Shown: positions 1 to 8,584, numbered from the stretch's first letter. The stretch is DNA of 35,706 bases from Wohlfahrtiimonas populi (GCF_002006795.1 NZ_MVDN01000009.1:62953-98658); one strand, 5' to 3'. Notes: generated by a model from the letters alone, not told the origin. Numbers and translations: made by a program.

Positions 1-1
1 G

Positions 2-61
2 ACTGACTTTGTCCAAACTGATGTTGCAGCTTGGAGCATCACAATATTAAAAGAGAAGTAA
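2..61 (+). CDS. C-terminal end of an unidentified protein (partial)
   Basis: A frame is open from the window edge to a TAA at 59-61 and would encode the last 19 residues of a protein (TDFVQTDVAAWSITILKEK). It is followed five bases later by a rho-independent terminator, which is what one expects of a gene end. Another frame is also open and stops at 50, so the frame choice rests mainly on its position next to the terminator. Nothing can be said about function. Confidence 0.35.
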   Translation, partial: TDFVQTDVAAWSITILKEK

Positions 62-65
62 AAGA

Positions 66-96
66 AAAAGCTGTACTTGATAATAGTGCAGCTTTT
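66..96. terminator. Bidirectional rho-independent terminator
   Basis: An 11-bp stem (AAAAGCTGTAC with GTGCAGCTTTT, one G-U) closes a 9-base loop and has U-rich flanks in both directions. It separates the convergent upstream + strand gene and the minus-strand flavin reductase and can serve both. Confidence 0.8.
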
Positions 97-119
97 TATT
101 ATGTATCTATAAACTTTGA

Positions 120-665
120 TTAAGCTGTTTTCTTAATCCACTCTACGTAATGTTTTACCCAACCTTGTAGATAAGTTTTTGTACTGTCATTGGTGATATT
201 ACCATCTGTATCGAATGAGCTTTCATTGAACTGCAAATAAACATCTGGCTGGCTTAATACAGCCATATCTAAAAATGTTAATACATTGCGTAAATGTTGT
301 TGCGCTAATGCTGTACCTAATGCGCCTGGGCTTGTACCCAAAATACCCGCTGGCTTACCTTGCCATACGTTATTGCCATATGGACGAGAACCTTGATCAA
401 TAGCATTTTTCAAAACGCCTGGAATTGAGCGGTTATACTCTGGTGTAACAAAAATTACAGCATCTGCTGATGCGATCACTTGTTTAAAATCTAAGACTTC
501 TTTTGGCGTATTCGCATCGCTATCTTGATTATATAAAGGAAGCTTGCTGATATCTGCAAATACTGCTGTGTAATCCGCTGGCAATAATTTACTGATTGCC
601 TTAGCGAGTTGCTGATTGTATGAACCTTGACGTAAACTTCCGACAACAAATGCGATTGTTTTCAC
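120..665 (-). CDS. NAD(P)H-dependent FMN reductase (ChrR/YieF-type flavoprotein)
   Basis: This 181-residue protein is a cytoplasmic flavodoxin-like quinone/flavin reductase that uses NAD(P)H to reduce quinones, azo dyes or metal oxyanions. The N-terminal GSLRQGSYN phosphate-binding loop for FMN (residues 9-17) and the TPEYNRSIPGVLKNAID segment (about 73-89) are hallmarks of the family, and the length matches the E. coli ChrR/YieF type. The start is GTG, supported by an AAGGAG Shine-Dalgarno sequence about seven bases upstream; no in-frame ATG lies near. It is a single-gene unit lying between two terminators. The physiological substrate cannot be told from sequence. Confidence 0.85.
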   Translation of the reverse strand: MKTIAFVVGSLRQGSYNQQLAKAISKLLPADYTAVFADISKLPLYNQDSDANTPKEVLDFKQVIASADAVIFVTPEYNRSIPGVLKNAIDQGSRPYGNNVWQGKPAGILGTSPGALGTALAQQHLRNVLTFLDMAVLSQPDVYLQFNESSFDTDGNITNDSTKTYLQGWVKHYVEWIKKTA

Positions 666-761
666 GTTGCTACTCCTTTATCAATAAGTACTGACTGATT
701 ATAGATCACGCTTGCCTGCATTGATAATCTTTTTTGTATTACTAGCTTATTGGGTCAAAAA

Positions 762-790
762 AGCCTTTCTTAATTCACATAAGAAAGGCT
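762..790 (-). terminator. Terminator of metY
   Basis: A perfect 11-bp stem (AGCCTTTCTTA / TAAGAAAGGCT) with a 7-base loop is followed on the minus strand by TTTTTT. It lies about 30 bases past the metY stop codon. Confidence 0.85.
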
Positions 791-818
791 GAATTTCAGT
801 CAAATGCTAATATTTAGC

Positions 819-2093
819 TTATTTTCTTAATGCTTGGTCTAAATCTGCTTTAATGTCTTCAATGTTTTCTAAGCCTACAGAAATACGGATGAAGCCTTCT
901 GAAATACCAATCGCTTTTAGCTCTTCAGCTGGCGTTTGGCGATGCGTTGTACTTGCAGGATGCGTCACAATTGTTCTCACATCGCCCACATTTACAGCAT
1001 GAATGCCTAATTCCAAACCGTTGATAAATGCTTTACTTTTTTCTCTATCACCTTTAATGCCGAAAGCTAAAACGCCACCTGCGCCTTTTGGAAAATATTT
1101 TGTTGCACGATCATAATCAGGGCTACTTTTTAATAATGGATAGCTCACCCATTCAACTTCAGGATGAGTTTCCAACCATTCAGCCAATGCCAATGCATTT
1201 TTAGAAACATAATCCAAACGAATGTGTAATGTTTGAATACCTTGTAGAATTAAGAATGCATTGAATGGGCTCAATGTTGTACCGATATCACGCAATACAT
1301 GTGCACGCGCTTTCACTAAGAATGCCAAGTTACCAAATGCTTCTGTGTAAACTAAACCATGATAAGCATCTTGTGGCTGAGTAAAGCTTGGGAATTTTCC
1401 ATTTGCCCAGTTAAATGTTCCTGCATCCACGATAATGCCACCCAATGCATTACCATGACCACCTAAATATTTCGTTGCTGAATGGATTAAAATATCCACG
1501 CCATGTTTAAATGCTTTGAAAATCGCTGGCGGTGTAAATGTACCATCCACTACAAATGGAATATTATTCGCTTTCGCAATTGCTGCAAATTTTTCCACAT
1601 CCAACACTTCAACTTTAGGATTACCAATGACTTCAGCAAATAGTAATTTAGTATTTGGTAATACTGCTTTTTCAATCTCTTCTTTGGATGCAGATTGATC
1701 TACATATGTCACATTAATACCAAATGGCTTCAATGTATTAGATAGCAATGAATAACTGCCGCCATAAATAGATTTAGATGACACAATGTGATCACCTGCT
1801 TCACAGATTGTTAAAATCGTTGTCAACAAAGCAGCAGCGCCAGATGCTACTGATAAACCACCGATTCCACCTTCTAATTCAGCCACAACATTGCCCAATG
1901 CATCGTTTGTTGGATTCGTTAAGCGAGAATAGATATTCCCTGCTGCTGCTAAGTTAAATAAATCCGCGCCATGATCAGCATCATTGAAATGATAGGCTGT
2001 TGATGTGTGAATTGGACGAACGATTGAATTTGTTTCGTCGCCTCTGAATCCTTGGTGAACGGCTAATGTTTCTAAATGTAATGGGCGTGTCAT
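819..2093 (-). CDS. metY: O-acetylhomoserine sulfhydrylase / aminocarboxypropyltransferase
   Basis: This 424-residue PLP enzyme of the Cys/Met metabolism family condenses O-acetylhomoserine with sulfide (or methanethiol) to give homocysteine or methionine in the cytoplasm. The N-terminus (LETLAVHQGF, then YSRLTNPT at about 55-62) and the length of about 425 residues are typical of MetY and longer than the MetB/MetC group (about 380-400). The PLP lysine sits in HSATKYLGGHG near residue 207. ATG is preceded by GAGGAG. It has its own promoter and a long leader with a Met-rich mini-ORF and terminator (described separately), implying control by methionine supply, and its own terminator downstream. 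No other met genes lie beside it. MetZ-like activity on O-succinylhomoserine is less likely on length. Confidence 0.92.
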   Translation of the reverse strand: MTRPLHLETLAVHQGFRGDETNSIVRPIHTSTAYHFNDADHGADLFNLAAAGNIYSRLTNPTNDALGNVVAELEGGIGGLSVASGAAALLTTILTICEAGDHIVSSKSIYGGSYSLLSNTLKPFGINVTYVDQSASKEEIEKAVLPNTKLLFAEVIGNPKVEVLDVEKFAAIAKANNIPFVVDGTFTPPAIFKAFKHGVDILIHSATKYLGGHGNALGGIIVDAGTFNWANGKFPSFTQPQDAYHGLVYTEAFGNLAFLVKARAHVLRDIGTTLSPFNAFLILQGIQTLHIRLDYVSKNALALAEWLETHPEVEWVSYPLLKSSPDYDRATKYFPKGAGGVLAFGIKGDREKSKAFINGLELGIHAVNVGDVRTIVTHPASTTHRQTPAEELKAIGISEGFIRISVGLENIEDIKADLDQALRK

Positions 2094-2138
2094 AATTATT
2101 TTCTCCTCAATAAACTCATTAATATAAAATTACAGCAT

Positions 2139-2171
2139 AAAAAAACCGAAGGGACTTTCGTCACTCCGGTT
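2139..2171 (-). terminator. Intrinsic terminator (attenuator) inside the metY leader
   Basis: On the minus-strand RNA, AACCGGAG (2171-2164) pairs with CTTCGGTT (2151-2144). It encloses an inner 3-bp GAC-GAAA-GTC tetraloop hairpin and is followed at once by seven U's (2145-2139). The hairpin ends about 46 bases before the metY ATG and after the leader peptide stop codon, so it terminates transcription within the leader unless disrupted. Confidence 0.85.
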
Positions 2172-2265
2172 GTATTCTGCATGTTGAAATTTGCGCTTTA
2201 GAGTGACTCAATCGAAAAGGAGAGTCACTCTTGCAAGTAACTCTCTAAAGCATCATCATTTCAAC
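2160..2265 (-). promoter_or_regulatory. Putative methionine attenuator: mutually exclusive helices in the metY leader
   Basis: Seen on the minus-strand RNA: helix 1:2 (2244-2236 with 2229-2221, 9 bp, one G-U); helix 2:3 (2231-2222 with 2209-2200, 10 bp perfect); helix 3:4 (2207-2200 with 2167-2160, 8 bp, one G-U), whose 3' arm is the 5' arm of the terminator; and an outer helix joining the leader-peptide codons to the distal region (2265-2258 with 2190-2183, and 2251-2243 with 2203-2195). Forming 3:4 excludes the terminator, and forming 2:3 frees it. Inference: a ribosome stalled at the first Met codon should cover RNA to about 2246, leaving segment 1 free (1:2 plus 3:4, read-through). A ribosome at the stop codon covers segment 1 (2:3 plus terminator). 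Energies were not computed. Confidence 0.65.
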
Positions 2266-2283
2266 TACAAATAAAAATTTCAT
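2245..2283 (-). CDS. metY leader peptide, MKFLFVVEMMML
   Basis: A 12-codon open frame with ATG at 2283 and TAG at 2247-2245. Residues 9-11 are three consecutive Met codons, so Met makes up 4 of 12 codons. The frame starts roughly 24 bases from the predicted transcription start, with GGGA seven bases and AGGA directly upstream of the ATG as possible Shine-Dalgarno contacts. It ends just before the set of alternative helices and the terminator ahead of metY. A run of the regulatory amino acid immediately upstream of alternative hairpins is the signature of ribosome-mediated attenuation (as in trp, his, leu, phe leaders). The peptide itself probably has no function beyond being translated. Confidence 0.7.
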   Translation of the reverse strand: MKFLFVVEMMML

Positions 2284-2313
2284 TTCCTGTTCCCAGATAG
2301 GTTTTACAGCATT

Positions 2314-2343
2314 TATATAAGCATATTAAAAATATGCCGTCAA
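2314..2343 (-). promoter_or_regulatory. metY: metY leader promoter with palindromic spacer
   Basis: TTGACG (2343-2338) and TATATA (2319-2314) are separated by 18 bases. The spacer is almost entirely filled by a perfect dyad GCATATT-TTT-AATATGC (2337-2321), which could be an operator. The promoter lies directly behind the hemW stop codon. Confidence 0.65.
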
Positions 2344-2359
2344 CTATTTAAATTAAATA

Positions 2360-3493
2360 TTAATCTATGAATTCTGACAGCACATTATTTAAAAATAGAA
2401 AGCCTTGATCTGTCGTACTCAATTGACCATTTTCTCTGACAATCAATCCGCGTTTTTGCAATAAATTTAGTTTATCTTCAATCACAGATATTGGTAAAAA
2501 TGTTCTTTCAGAAAAAATAGCTTCTTCAATCCCATGTTTTAAACGCAATACATTTAGCATGAATTCAAAAGGTAATTCTTCGTTGATCACTTCTTCAATC
2601 ACAAGACGCTCACTCGCACTTTTCTTCAAATACTGCGTGGGATGCTTTTCAATAGAAGTGCGTAAAATACGGGATTCACCTTGCATTGTGACCTTGCCAT
2701 GCGCGCCTGCGCCAATGCCAATATAATCACCAAATTCCCAATAATTGCGATTATGCTTCGATTGATGCCCTGCTTTTGCAAATGCTGAAACTTCATAATG
2801 CTGATAGCCATTAGCTTTCAATAAAGCATAGCTTTGCAATTGCATCTCTTCAATCAATTCACTTTCAGGCAATTTTGGCGGAAATTTATAGAAATAAGTA
2901 TTTGGTTCCATCGTCAATTGATAATGGGAAATATGATCAGGTTTCAGATCAATCACACCCTGCAAATCACTTAATGCTTGCTCCACTGTTTGATCTGGCA
3001 ATGCAAACATCAAATCACAATTGATATTATCAAAGCCTGCATCACGCGCGATTTGTACTGCTCTTTTGGCTTCATCACTTTGATGAATTCTGCCCAATTT
3101 TTTCAAATGAGCATCATTTAAGCTCTGAATACCAATCGAAATTCGATTGATACCAATTTCATGATAAGCCTTAAAATAGTTAGCATCCACAGTGCCTGGA
3201 TTTGCTTCCATCGTGATTTCAGCATGTGGATCTAAAATGAGATAGCTACGCAATCCACTCATTAAGCGCGCCATATCATCTGGCTTCATCAAACTTGGCG
3301 TGCCACCGCCAATAAAAATTGTGCGAATGGTTCTACCCCAAATTTTAGGCACAATTTTGACAATATCTGCCAATAATGCATCCACATAATCTACTTCGTA
3401 GGAATCATTTTTTAACTGATGTGAATTAAAATCACAATATGGGCACTTCTGAATACACCAAGGAAAGTGTATGTATAAACTTAATGGAATCAT
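2360..3493 (-). CDS. hemW: Radical SAM heme chaperone HemW (formerly oxygen-independent coproporphyrinogen oxidase-like)
   Basis: This 377-residue cytoplasmic radical SAM protein has the cluster motif C13-x3-C17-x2-C20 in HFPWCIQKCPYCDFN, followed by the GGGTPSLM glycine-rich SAM-binding stretch (about residues 63-70). Cysteine in CPYCDF, the shortened N-terminus and length below 400 match HemW, which binds heme and delivers it to respiratory enzymes, rather than HemN (about 455 residues). ATG start with only a weak GAGA upstream, so it may depend on translational coupling: it begins 12 bases after nadE. It is the last gene of a pncB-nadE-hemW cluster. No clear terminator follows; the metY promoter begins 17 bases later. 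Confidence 0.9.
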   Translation of the reverse strand: MIPLSLYIHFPWCIQKCPYCDFNSHQLKNDSYEVDYVDALLADIVKIVPKIWGRTIRTIFIGGGTPSLMKPDDMARLMSGLRSYLILDPHAEITMEANPGTVDANYFKAYHEIGINRISIGIQSLNDAHLKKLGRIHQSDEAKRAVQIARDAGFDNINCDLMFALPDQTVEQALSDLQGVIDLKPDHISHYQLTMEPNTYFYKFPPKLPESELIEEMQLQSYALLKANGYQHYEVSAFAKAGHQSKHNRNYWEFGDYIGIGAGAHGKVTMQGESRILRTSIEKHPTQYLKKSASERLVIEEVINEELPFEFMLNVLRLKHGIEEAIFSERTFLPISVIEDKLNLLQKRGLIVRENGQLSTTDQGFLFLNNVLSEFID

Positions 3494-3505
3494 ATATCTC
3501 GTGGT

Positions 3506-4264
3506 TTAAAAATCTGCAAAGGCTTTCGGTACTTTTGGCATTTCGCGTTTATGTTGTGAACGATCATGCCAATGTTTAATGATAGCACTAGTTTCTTCAG
3601 AAACGCTTTCACCACGTAAAGCACGATTCATTTCAGCATAACTTAAGCCAATTTCGCCTTCATCTGTCTGTGATTCCCATAAACCACCTGATGGTTTTTT
3701 ATCAATCACTGAATTTGGCACGCCCAAATAACATGCTAGATCATAAACATCATCTTTCATAAGATGAAACAGTGGAATCACATCCACACCACCATCACCA
3801 TATTTAGTGAAATAACCTAGTTGCCATTCAACTTGGTTATCTGTACCTACAACCAATGCATTGCGTGCTTGTGCGATGGCATATAATGTCACCATTCTTA
3901 AACGAGCACGAACATTACCATCAATCACACGAGCATCATTGGCTATTTTGCCTTGTAGATTTGCTGCACCAACTGTTTGGTAAAATGTAGAATGCGTTGC
4001 TGATAAATCCACAGTTGTATGATCTAATTTACACACATCTAAAACACGTTTGGCATCTACTAAATCCTCAGCATTGCTGTGGCAAGGCATCATCACAGCA
4101 AAACTATTTTTTAAATCTGCTTTGGCAAGTAAACAACTCACAACTGCTGAGTCAACACCGCCACTTAATCCCACAACAAAACCATCTAAATTACGTAGTT
4201 TTCTCTCTTCATGTAACCATTCAATCAAATGATCCACGTAATTTGCGATTTTTTTATCCTTCAT
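3506..4264 (-). CDS. nadE: NH3-dependent NAD+ synthetase
   Basis: This 252-residue enzyme adenylates nicotinic acid adenine dinucleotide and amidates it to NAD+ in the cytoplasm. The PP-loop SGGVDSA (residues 34-40) binds ATP; GNVRARLRM and the GYFTKYGDGGVD segment form the NaAD and ammonia site. There is no N-terminal nitrilase domain, so ammonia rather than glutamine is the nitrogen source. The start ATG overlaps the end of pncB by 11 bases, giving tight translational coupling. Together the two genes carry out the first and last steps of the Preiss-Handler salvage route from nicotinate; nadD is not in the window. Confidence 0.92.
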   Translation of the reverse strand: MKDKKIANYVDHLIEWLHEERKLRNLDGFVVGLSGGVDSAVVSCLLAKADLKNSFAVMMPCHSNAEDLVDAKRVLDVCKLDHTTVDLSATHSTFYQTVGAANLQGKIANDARVIDGNVRARLRMVTLYAIAQARNALVVGTDNQVEWQLGYFTKYGDGGVDVIPLFHLMKDDVYDLACYLGVPNSVIDKKPSGGLWESQTDEGEIGLSYAEMNRALRGESVSEETSAIIKHWHDRSQHKREMPKVPKAFADF

Positions 4265-5351
4265 AAATAACCTTTTCTAGTTTTGGATTTGGCCAATAAG
4301 CTCGACCCGCTTTGGCTTGTGGCTTGCCATCTAATAGAACATTATCACCTGTGAATCCCACATTAATTTCTAACAAACTAGCACCTACGCCATAAACATT
4401 GATAGGCACATTATGCTTTTCAAATTCACTGATTTTTTCAGGCGTTAAACCACCACTGACAATGATATTCACATGTTGATAGCCTTCATCATCTAAAGCT
4501 TTACGTAATGCAAATACTAACTCTTTATTACAGCCACGAGGATCAAATTGCCCCAACAACTGAGGATTACGCATAAAGTATTGATCCACCATATTGCCTG
4601 ATGTATCAATACGAACGCCTGCCAATTTATCACCTAATGCACGTGCAACTTTTAAGGAGTCTGTGATCACATCATTATGATAATCCACAAGAACTACTAA
4701 ACGATCTTCTGGGAATGTTTCACGATAAGCTAAAGATGCCGCAACGATGTCACCATCAAATAATTGAATCAATGCGTGTGGCATTGTGCCGATGCCTTCT
4801 TTGCCCCACCATTCATTCATTGCATGCGTTGCTTGTGCTGAGCTTCCGCCGATAAATGCTGCATAACCATCGCCAGCTTGTTGGCTGAAATGATCATTAC
4901 GATCTGCCATAAATAAGATAGATTTATTACCTGCTGCCTTAACTACTCTATGAACATTAGTAGCAACTGAACTGCGTCTTGCTAAGATGCCATCAATCAA
5001 GCCTTCTAAATAACCAAAATCTTCATATTTACCAGTGATTGTTAAAACCGCTTCAAAAGGATTGATCATATCGCCATCGTGCAATGCCGTGATTTCAAGT
5101 TGCTCTGGATTTCTAGCAAATGTATGCAAAAGTGCTATAGATTCATCAACACCGCAAACAATGACATGATCTTTACGCTGGAAAAATTGCATCGTAACAA
5201 CACGATTTTTACAATATTTTTCTGCCAGCTCCGTTGTTTTTAAGAAATATACAGCTGAAAACCAGCCATCCTTAACACGTTCATCAAATTTAAATGTTTG
5301 ATTTGTTAAACGTTTAATCTTTCCCTGTTGCTTCAACTCTAATTCTTTCAT
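4254..5351 (-). CDS. pncB: Nicotinate phosphoribosyltransferase
   Basis: This enzyme of about 365 residues converts nicotinate and PRPP to nicotinate mononucleotide, the entry step of NAD salvage. Family segments include the N-terminal region with GWFSAVYFLKT, the ADRNDHFSQQAGDGYAAFIGG stretch, the VDYHNDV strand and the C-terminal phosphate-binding VSGGLTPEKI and NVYGVGASL loops. I chose ATG at 5351; the frame extends four codons to a TTG at 5363, which is less likely. No strong Shine-Dalgarno precedes either. It is the first gene of the pncB-nadE-hemW cluster, with a promoter 30 bases upstream. It is shorter than E. coli PncB (400 residues) and resembles the shorter bacterial form. Confidence 0.9.
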   Translation of the reverse strand: MKELELKQQGKIKRLTNQTFKFDERVKDGWFSAVYFLKTTELAEKYCKNRVVTMQFFQRKDHVIVCGVDESIALLHTFARNPEQLEITALHDGDMINPFEAVLTITGKYEDFGYLEGLIDGILARRSSVATNVHRVVKAAGNKSILFMADRNDHFSQQAGDGYAAFIGGSSAQATHAMNEWWGKEGIGTMPHALIQLFDGDIVAASLAYRETFPEDRLVVLVDYHNDVITDSLKVARALGDKLAGVRIDTSGNMVDQYFMRNPQLLGQFDPRGCNKELVFALRKALDDEGYQHVNIIVSGGLTPEKISEFEKHNVPINVYGVGASLLEINVGFTGDNVLLDGKPQAKAGRAYWPNPKLEKVIYEG

Positions 5352-5380
5352 GGTCAGTGTCAATTTGATTAAGGTGAGCT

Positions 5381-5408
5381 ATTATCGCATGTTTGTAAAA
5401 AATATCAA
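5381..5408 (-). promoter_or_regulatory. Promoter of the pncB-nadE-hemW cluster
   Basis: TTGATA (5408-5403) and GATAAT (5386-5381) are spaced by 16 bases on the minus strand. The predicted transcript starts near 5375, about 24 bases before the pncB ATG. Confidence 0.55.
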
Positions 5409-5754
5409 ACTCATTGATCATTCAAACATTAGCGCCAAAAAGACTGTCATATTCTTCAATAGATTCACAGCTATCTGTTTGTTTTACAATAAAATTCTTA
5501 ATATATCTTTGGCTGATATAGACTGCCATTATCAAATCTTCTATGAATGAGAATTTATACTACATTGCAGCTTTATGATGGGTCAAACAACTTGGTTTAA
5601 CTATGATCCAAGGTAATTTTTGATTGCGCAAAAATTCATCAGGTTTTGTTTTTCAATCATCGCTTCGCCTAATGCTTTTTAAACACTTTAGTTTAATAAA
5701 TTAAACTTAATATCATATAACTTAGAATTATGATAATGACAAACACAACAAAGA
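5409..5754. other. Non-coding stretch with two inverted repeats
   Basis: No convincing gene is seen between the divergent pncB and DUF218 genes. Two perfect inverted repeats stand out: AATTTTTG / CAAAAATT with a 6-base spacer (5615-5636), and the near-continuous AGTTTAAT-AA-ATTAAACT (5690-5707). Both are AT-rich and could be operators. Neither has a U-tract making it a terminator. Confidence 0.4.
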
Positions 5755-5783
5755 TTGGCTGATAATACTATAAACCGTATAAA
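5755..5783 (+). promoter_or_regulatory. Promoter of the DUF218 gene
   Basis: TTGGCT (5755-5760) and TATAAA (5778-5783) with a 17-base spacer. The predicted start near 5790 leaves a leader of about 70 bases before the ATG at 5859. Confidence 0.55.
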
Positions 5784-5858
5784 TACACACAAAACACACA
5801 TTATCTTCATTTAAAATTGCTAAACTTACCGCTTATATCATCATTTTAATAAACCATT

Positions 5859-6638
5859 ATGAAAAAACTATTTCGCATTACACTACTGGTAACTGGCTCA
5901 ATTTTCCTCATAGACGCAATTATATTGATTGCGTTAAAAAAAATTAATTTAGGCTCCATCTTACCTTTCTTGATTGGCTTGATATTTTGCTATCATGCAA
6001 TTTATTATAAAAAAATCATCCAATATCTTGCCACAAACCCCAAACTTAAAAAATACTGGAAGCTTGGTTGGATTGGATTGACTTGCTGGTTTATTAGCCT
6101 ATTCTTTTTCTTCATCTATATACACCAACAAAATCAACTCAAGGATGAAATCAAACATACAGATGCAATTATTGTATTAGGTGCAGGTATAGTGAATGAT
6201 CAACCTTCATGGGCACTCGCTGAGCGTTTAGATAAAGCCTCACACATTTTTCATAGTACTGAAAATGCACTTATTATAGTGACTGGTGGATTAGGCATGA
6301 AACAGACACTAACTGAAGCAGAAGTTATGTCTTCATATCTTCAAAAATCACATAATATTCCAAGTGAAAAAATTGCTTTAGAGGATAAAAGCACAAGCAC
6401 AGAATTAAACCTTAAAAATAGCCAACCCATTTTGAAAGAATATGGCTTAGATAATAATTCTGCTGTTGTGATTGTTACGAACGATTTTCATACAATCAGA
6501 GCGTCTGCAATTGCTAAAAAACTCGGTTTCACAAATGTATCAACAGCAGGTGCAATGACGCCGCTCCCCATTCGATATAATGCTTGGCTACGAGAATATT
6601 TTGCATTCATTAGTGGTTGGTTGTTAAATGAGTATTAA
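5859..6638 (+). CDS. DUF218 / YdcF-ElyC family membrane protein
   Basis: A 259-residue protein with three predicted membrane spans (about residues 5-27, 31-50 and 66-90) followed by a DUF218 domain (about 100-250). The domain shows the family's DAIIVLGAG first strand, ALIIVTGG second strand, a SEKIALEDKSTST-type motif with acidic and Ser/Thr residues, and VVIVTNDFHTIRA. Relatives (SanA, ElyC, YdcF) act at the cell envelope, with links to peptidoglycan synthesis and vancomycin sensitivity; the chemical activity is unsettled. ATG start with no strong Shine-Dalgarno. It is a single-gene unit convergent with yqaA, with only a weak hairpin (6664-6678) between them. Confidence 0.82.
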   Translation: MKKLFRITLLVTGSIFLIDAIILIALKKINLGSILPFLIGLIFCYHAIYYKKIIQYLATNPKLKKYWKLGWIGLTCWFISLFFFFIYIHQQNQLKDEIKHTDAIIVLGAGIVNDQPSWALAERLDKASHIFHSTENALIIVTGGLGMKQTLTEAEVMSSYLQKSHNIPSEKIALEDKSTSTELNLKNSQPILKEYGLDNNSAVVIVTNDFHTIRASAIAKKLGFTNVSTAGAMTPLPIRYNAWLREYFAFISGWLLNEY

Positions 6639-6690
6639 ATAAAATACGTATTATAATTAATCCGAAAATAGAATTTTCAAATAAAGAAAA

Positions 6691-7128
6691 TTAAATCAAA
6701 CGATTGAATAACTCAGAACCGCCATAAGTCCATAGTAAAATCATCACTGCATAGCGAAATGTTTTACCAATGAATAAATAGATCATACACGGCACAATCG
6801 ATAAACGTAACCAACCTGCTGCAATGGGCAAAGCATCACCAATGAACGGAATCCAAGAGAATAATAAAATAGAACTGCCATATTTTGTTAAATAGCGCTG
6901 GACTCGTGGCGATGGGAGTTTTTTAGGTGGAATCAATCGCCCTAAAAAATAAGAAAGGATTGCGCCTGCACTATTACCAATGCTTGCAACGATCCAAGCG
7001 ATCAATGTATAGCCAGGATATTTTTCTAGAAATGCCATCAAAGTAACCTCAGAACTCCCTGGCAAGATAGTTGCCGAAGTGAAGCCCGATGCAAACAACA
7101 ATGCTAAAGCAGTATAGATAGATCCCAT
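6691..7128 (-). CDS. yqaA: YqaA family inner-membrane protein (SNARE-associated/DedA-like)
   Basis: A 145-residue polytopic inner-membrane protein. Its N-terminal FASGFTSATILPGSSEV segment and the central SWIPFIGDALPIAAGWLR loop match the E. coli YqaA pattern closely, and the length is the same (about 142). YqaA belongs to the VTT/DedA-like superfamily, members of which include lipid carriers or flippases; the role of YqaA itself is not established. The first ATG is preceded by TAGGAT. It appears to be a single gene with no functional partner beside it. Confidence 0.85.
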   Translation of the reverse strand: MGSIYTALALLFASGFTSATILPGSSEVTLMAFLEKYPGYTLIAWIVASIGNSAGAILSYFLGRLIPPKKLPSPRVQRYLTKYGSSILLFSWIPFIGDALPIAAGWLRLSIVPCMIYLFIGKTFRYAVMILLWTYGGSELFNRLI

Positions 7129-7209
7129 ATCCTAATGAATTTATAGTAAATTAATTTATTAGTATGAGTTGTCATTGAGATTATGACAAGCATTATCACA
7201 AGATAAAAA

Positions 7210-7243
7210 AGAGTGATGAACTTAAAATCAGCTGCATCACTCT
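7210..7243 (-). terminator. Terminator of pobA
   Basis: A 9-bp perfect stem (AGAGTGATG / CATCACTCT) with a 16-base loop is followed on the minus strand by TTTTTT. It lies 28 bases past the pobA stop. Confidence 0.8.
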
Positions 7244-7270
7244 CGGTTGGGACATTTAAATTAATTATGA

Positions 7271-8455
<1,185 letters not shown>

Positions 8456-8513
8456 TTAATCCATTGTGGTTTTGTAGGCACAATGTAATTATGCAACCTT
8501 TTTCAAAATAAAC

Positions 8514-8531
8514 TATTACTAATTAGTAATA
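8514..8531. promoter_or_regulatory. Perfect 18-bp palindrome, candidate operator
   Basis: TATTACTAATTAGTAATA reads identically on both strands. It is placed between divergent pobA and the NimT-like exporter gene, 24 bases upstream of the exporter's -35. It has the size and symmetry of a dimeric repressor or activator site (MarR/TetR/LysR-type proteins). The cognate regulator is not evident. Confidence 0.5.
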
Positions 8532-8554
8532 ACTGATATCCCGTATATTGCTGA

Positions 8555-8584
8555 TTGACATAACCTGTAGAAATATCTGATAGT
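8555..8584 (+). promoter_or_regulatory. Promoter of the NimT-like exporter
   Basis: A consensus -35 TTGACA (8555-8560) is followed after 18 bases by GATAGT (8579-8584). The start would be near 8591, 40 bases before the ATG. Confidence 0.5.

Noticed and set aside
2094-2359. SAM riboswitch, SAH riboswitch, T-box or MetJ box in front of metY
   Set aside because: I looked for the conserved SAM-I and SAH core sequences, the T-box GGGUGGNACCGCG element and AGACGTCT repeats on the minus strand and found none; the Met-run mini-ORF explains the leader better.
5350-5550. 66-codon + strand open frame in the pncB upstream region
   Set aside because: It begins inside pncB, overlaps the minus-strand promoter, has no ribosome site and no recognisable protein features.
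5728-5750. Fur-like half site (TTATGATAATGAC) upstream of the DUF218 gene
   Set aside because: Only one half of the 19-base box matches; the other half is unrelated and the gene has no iron link.
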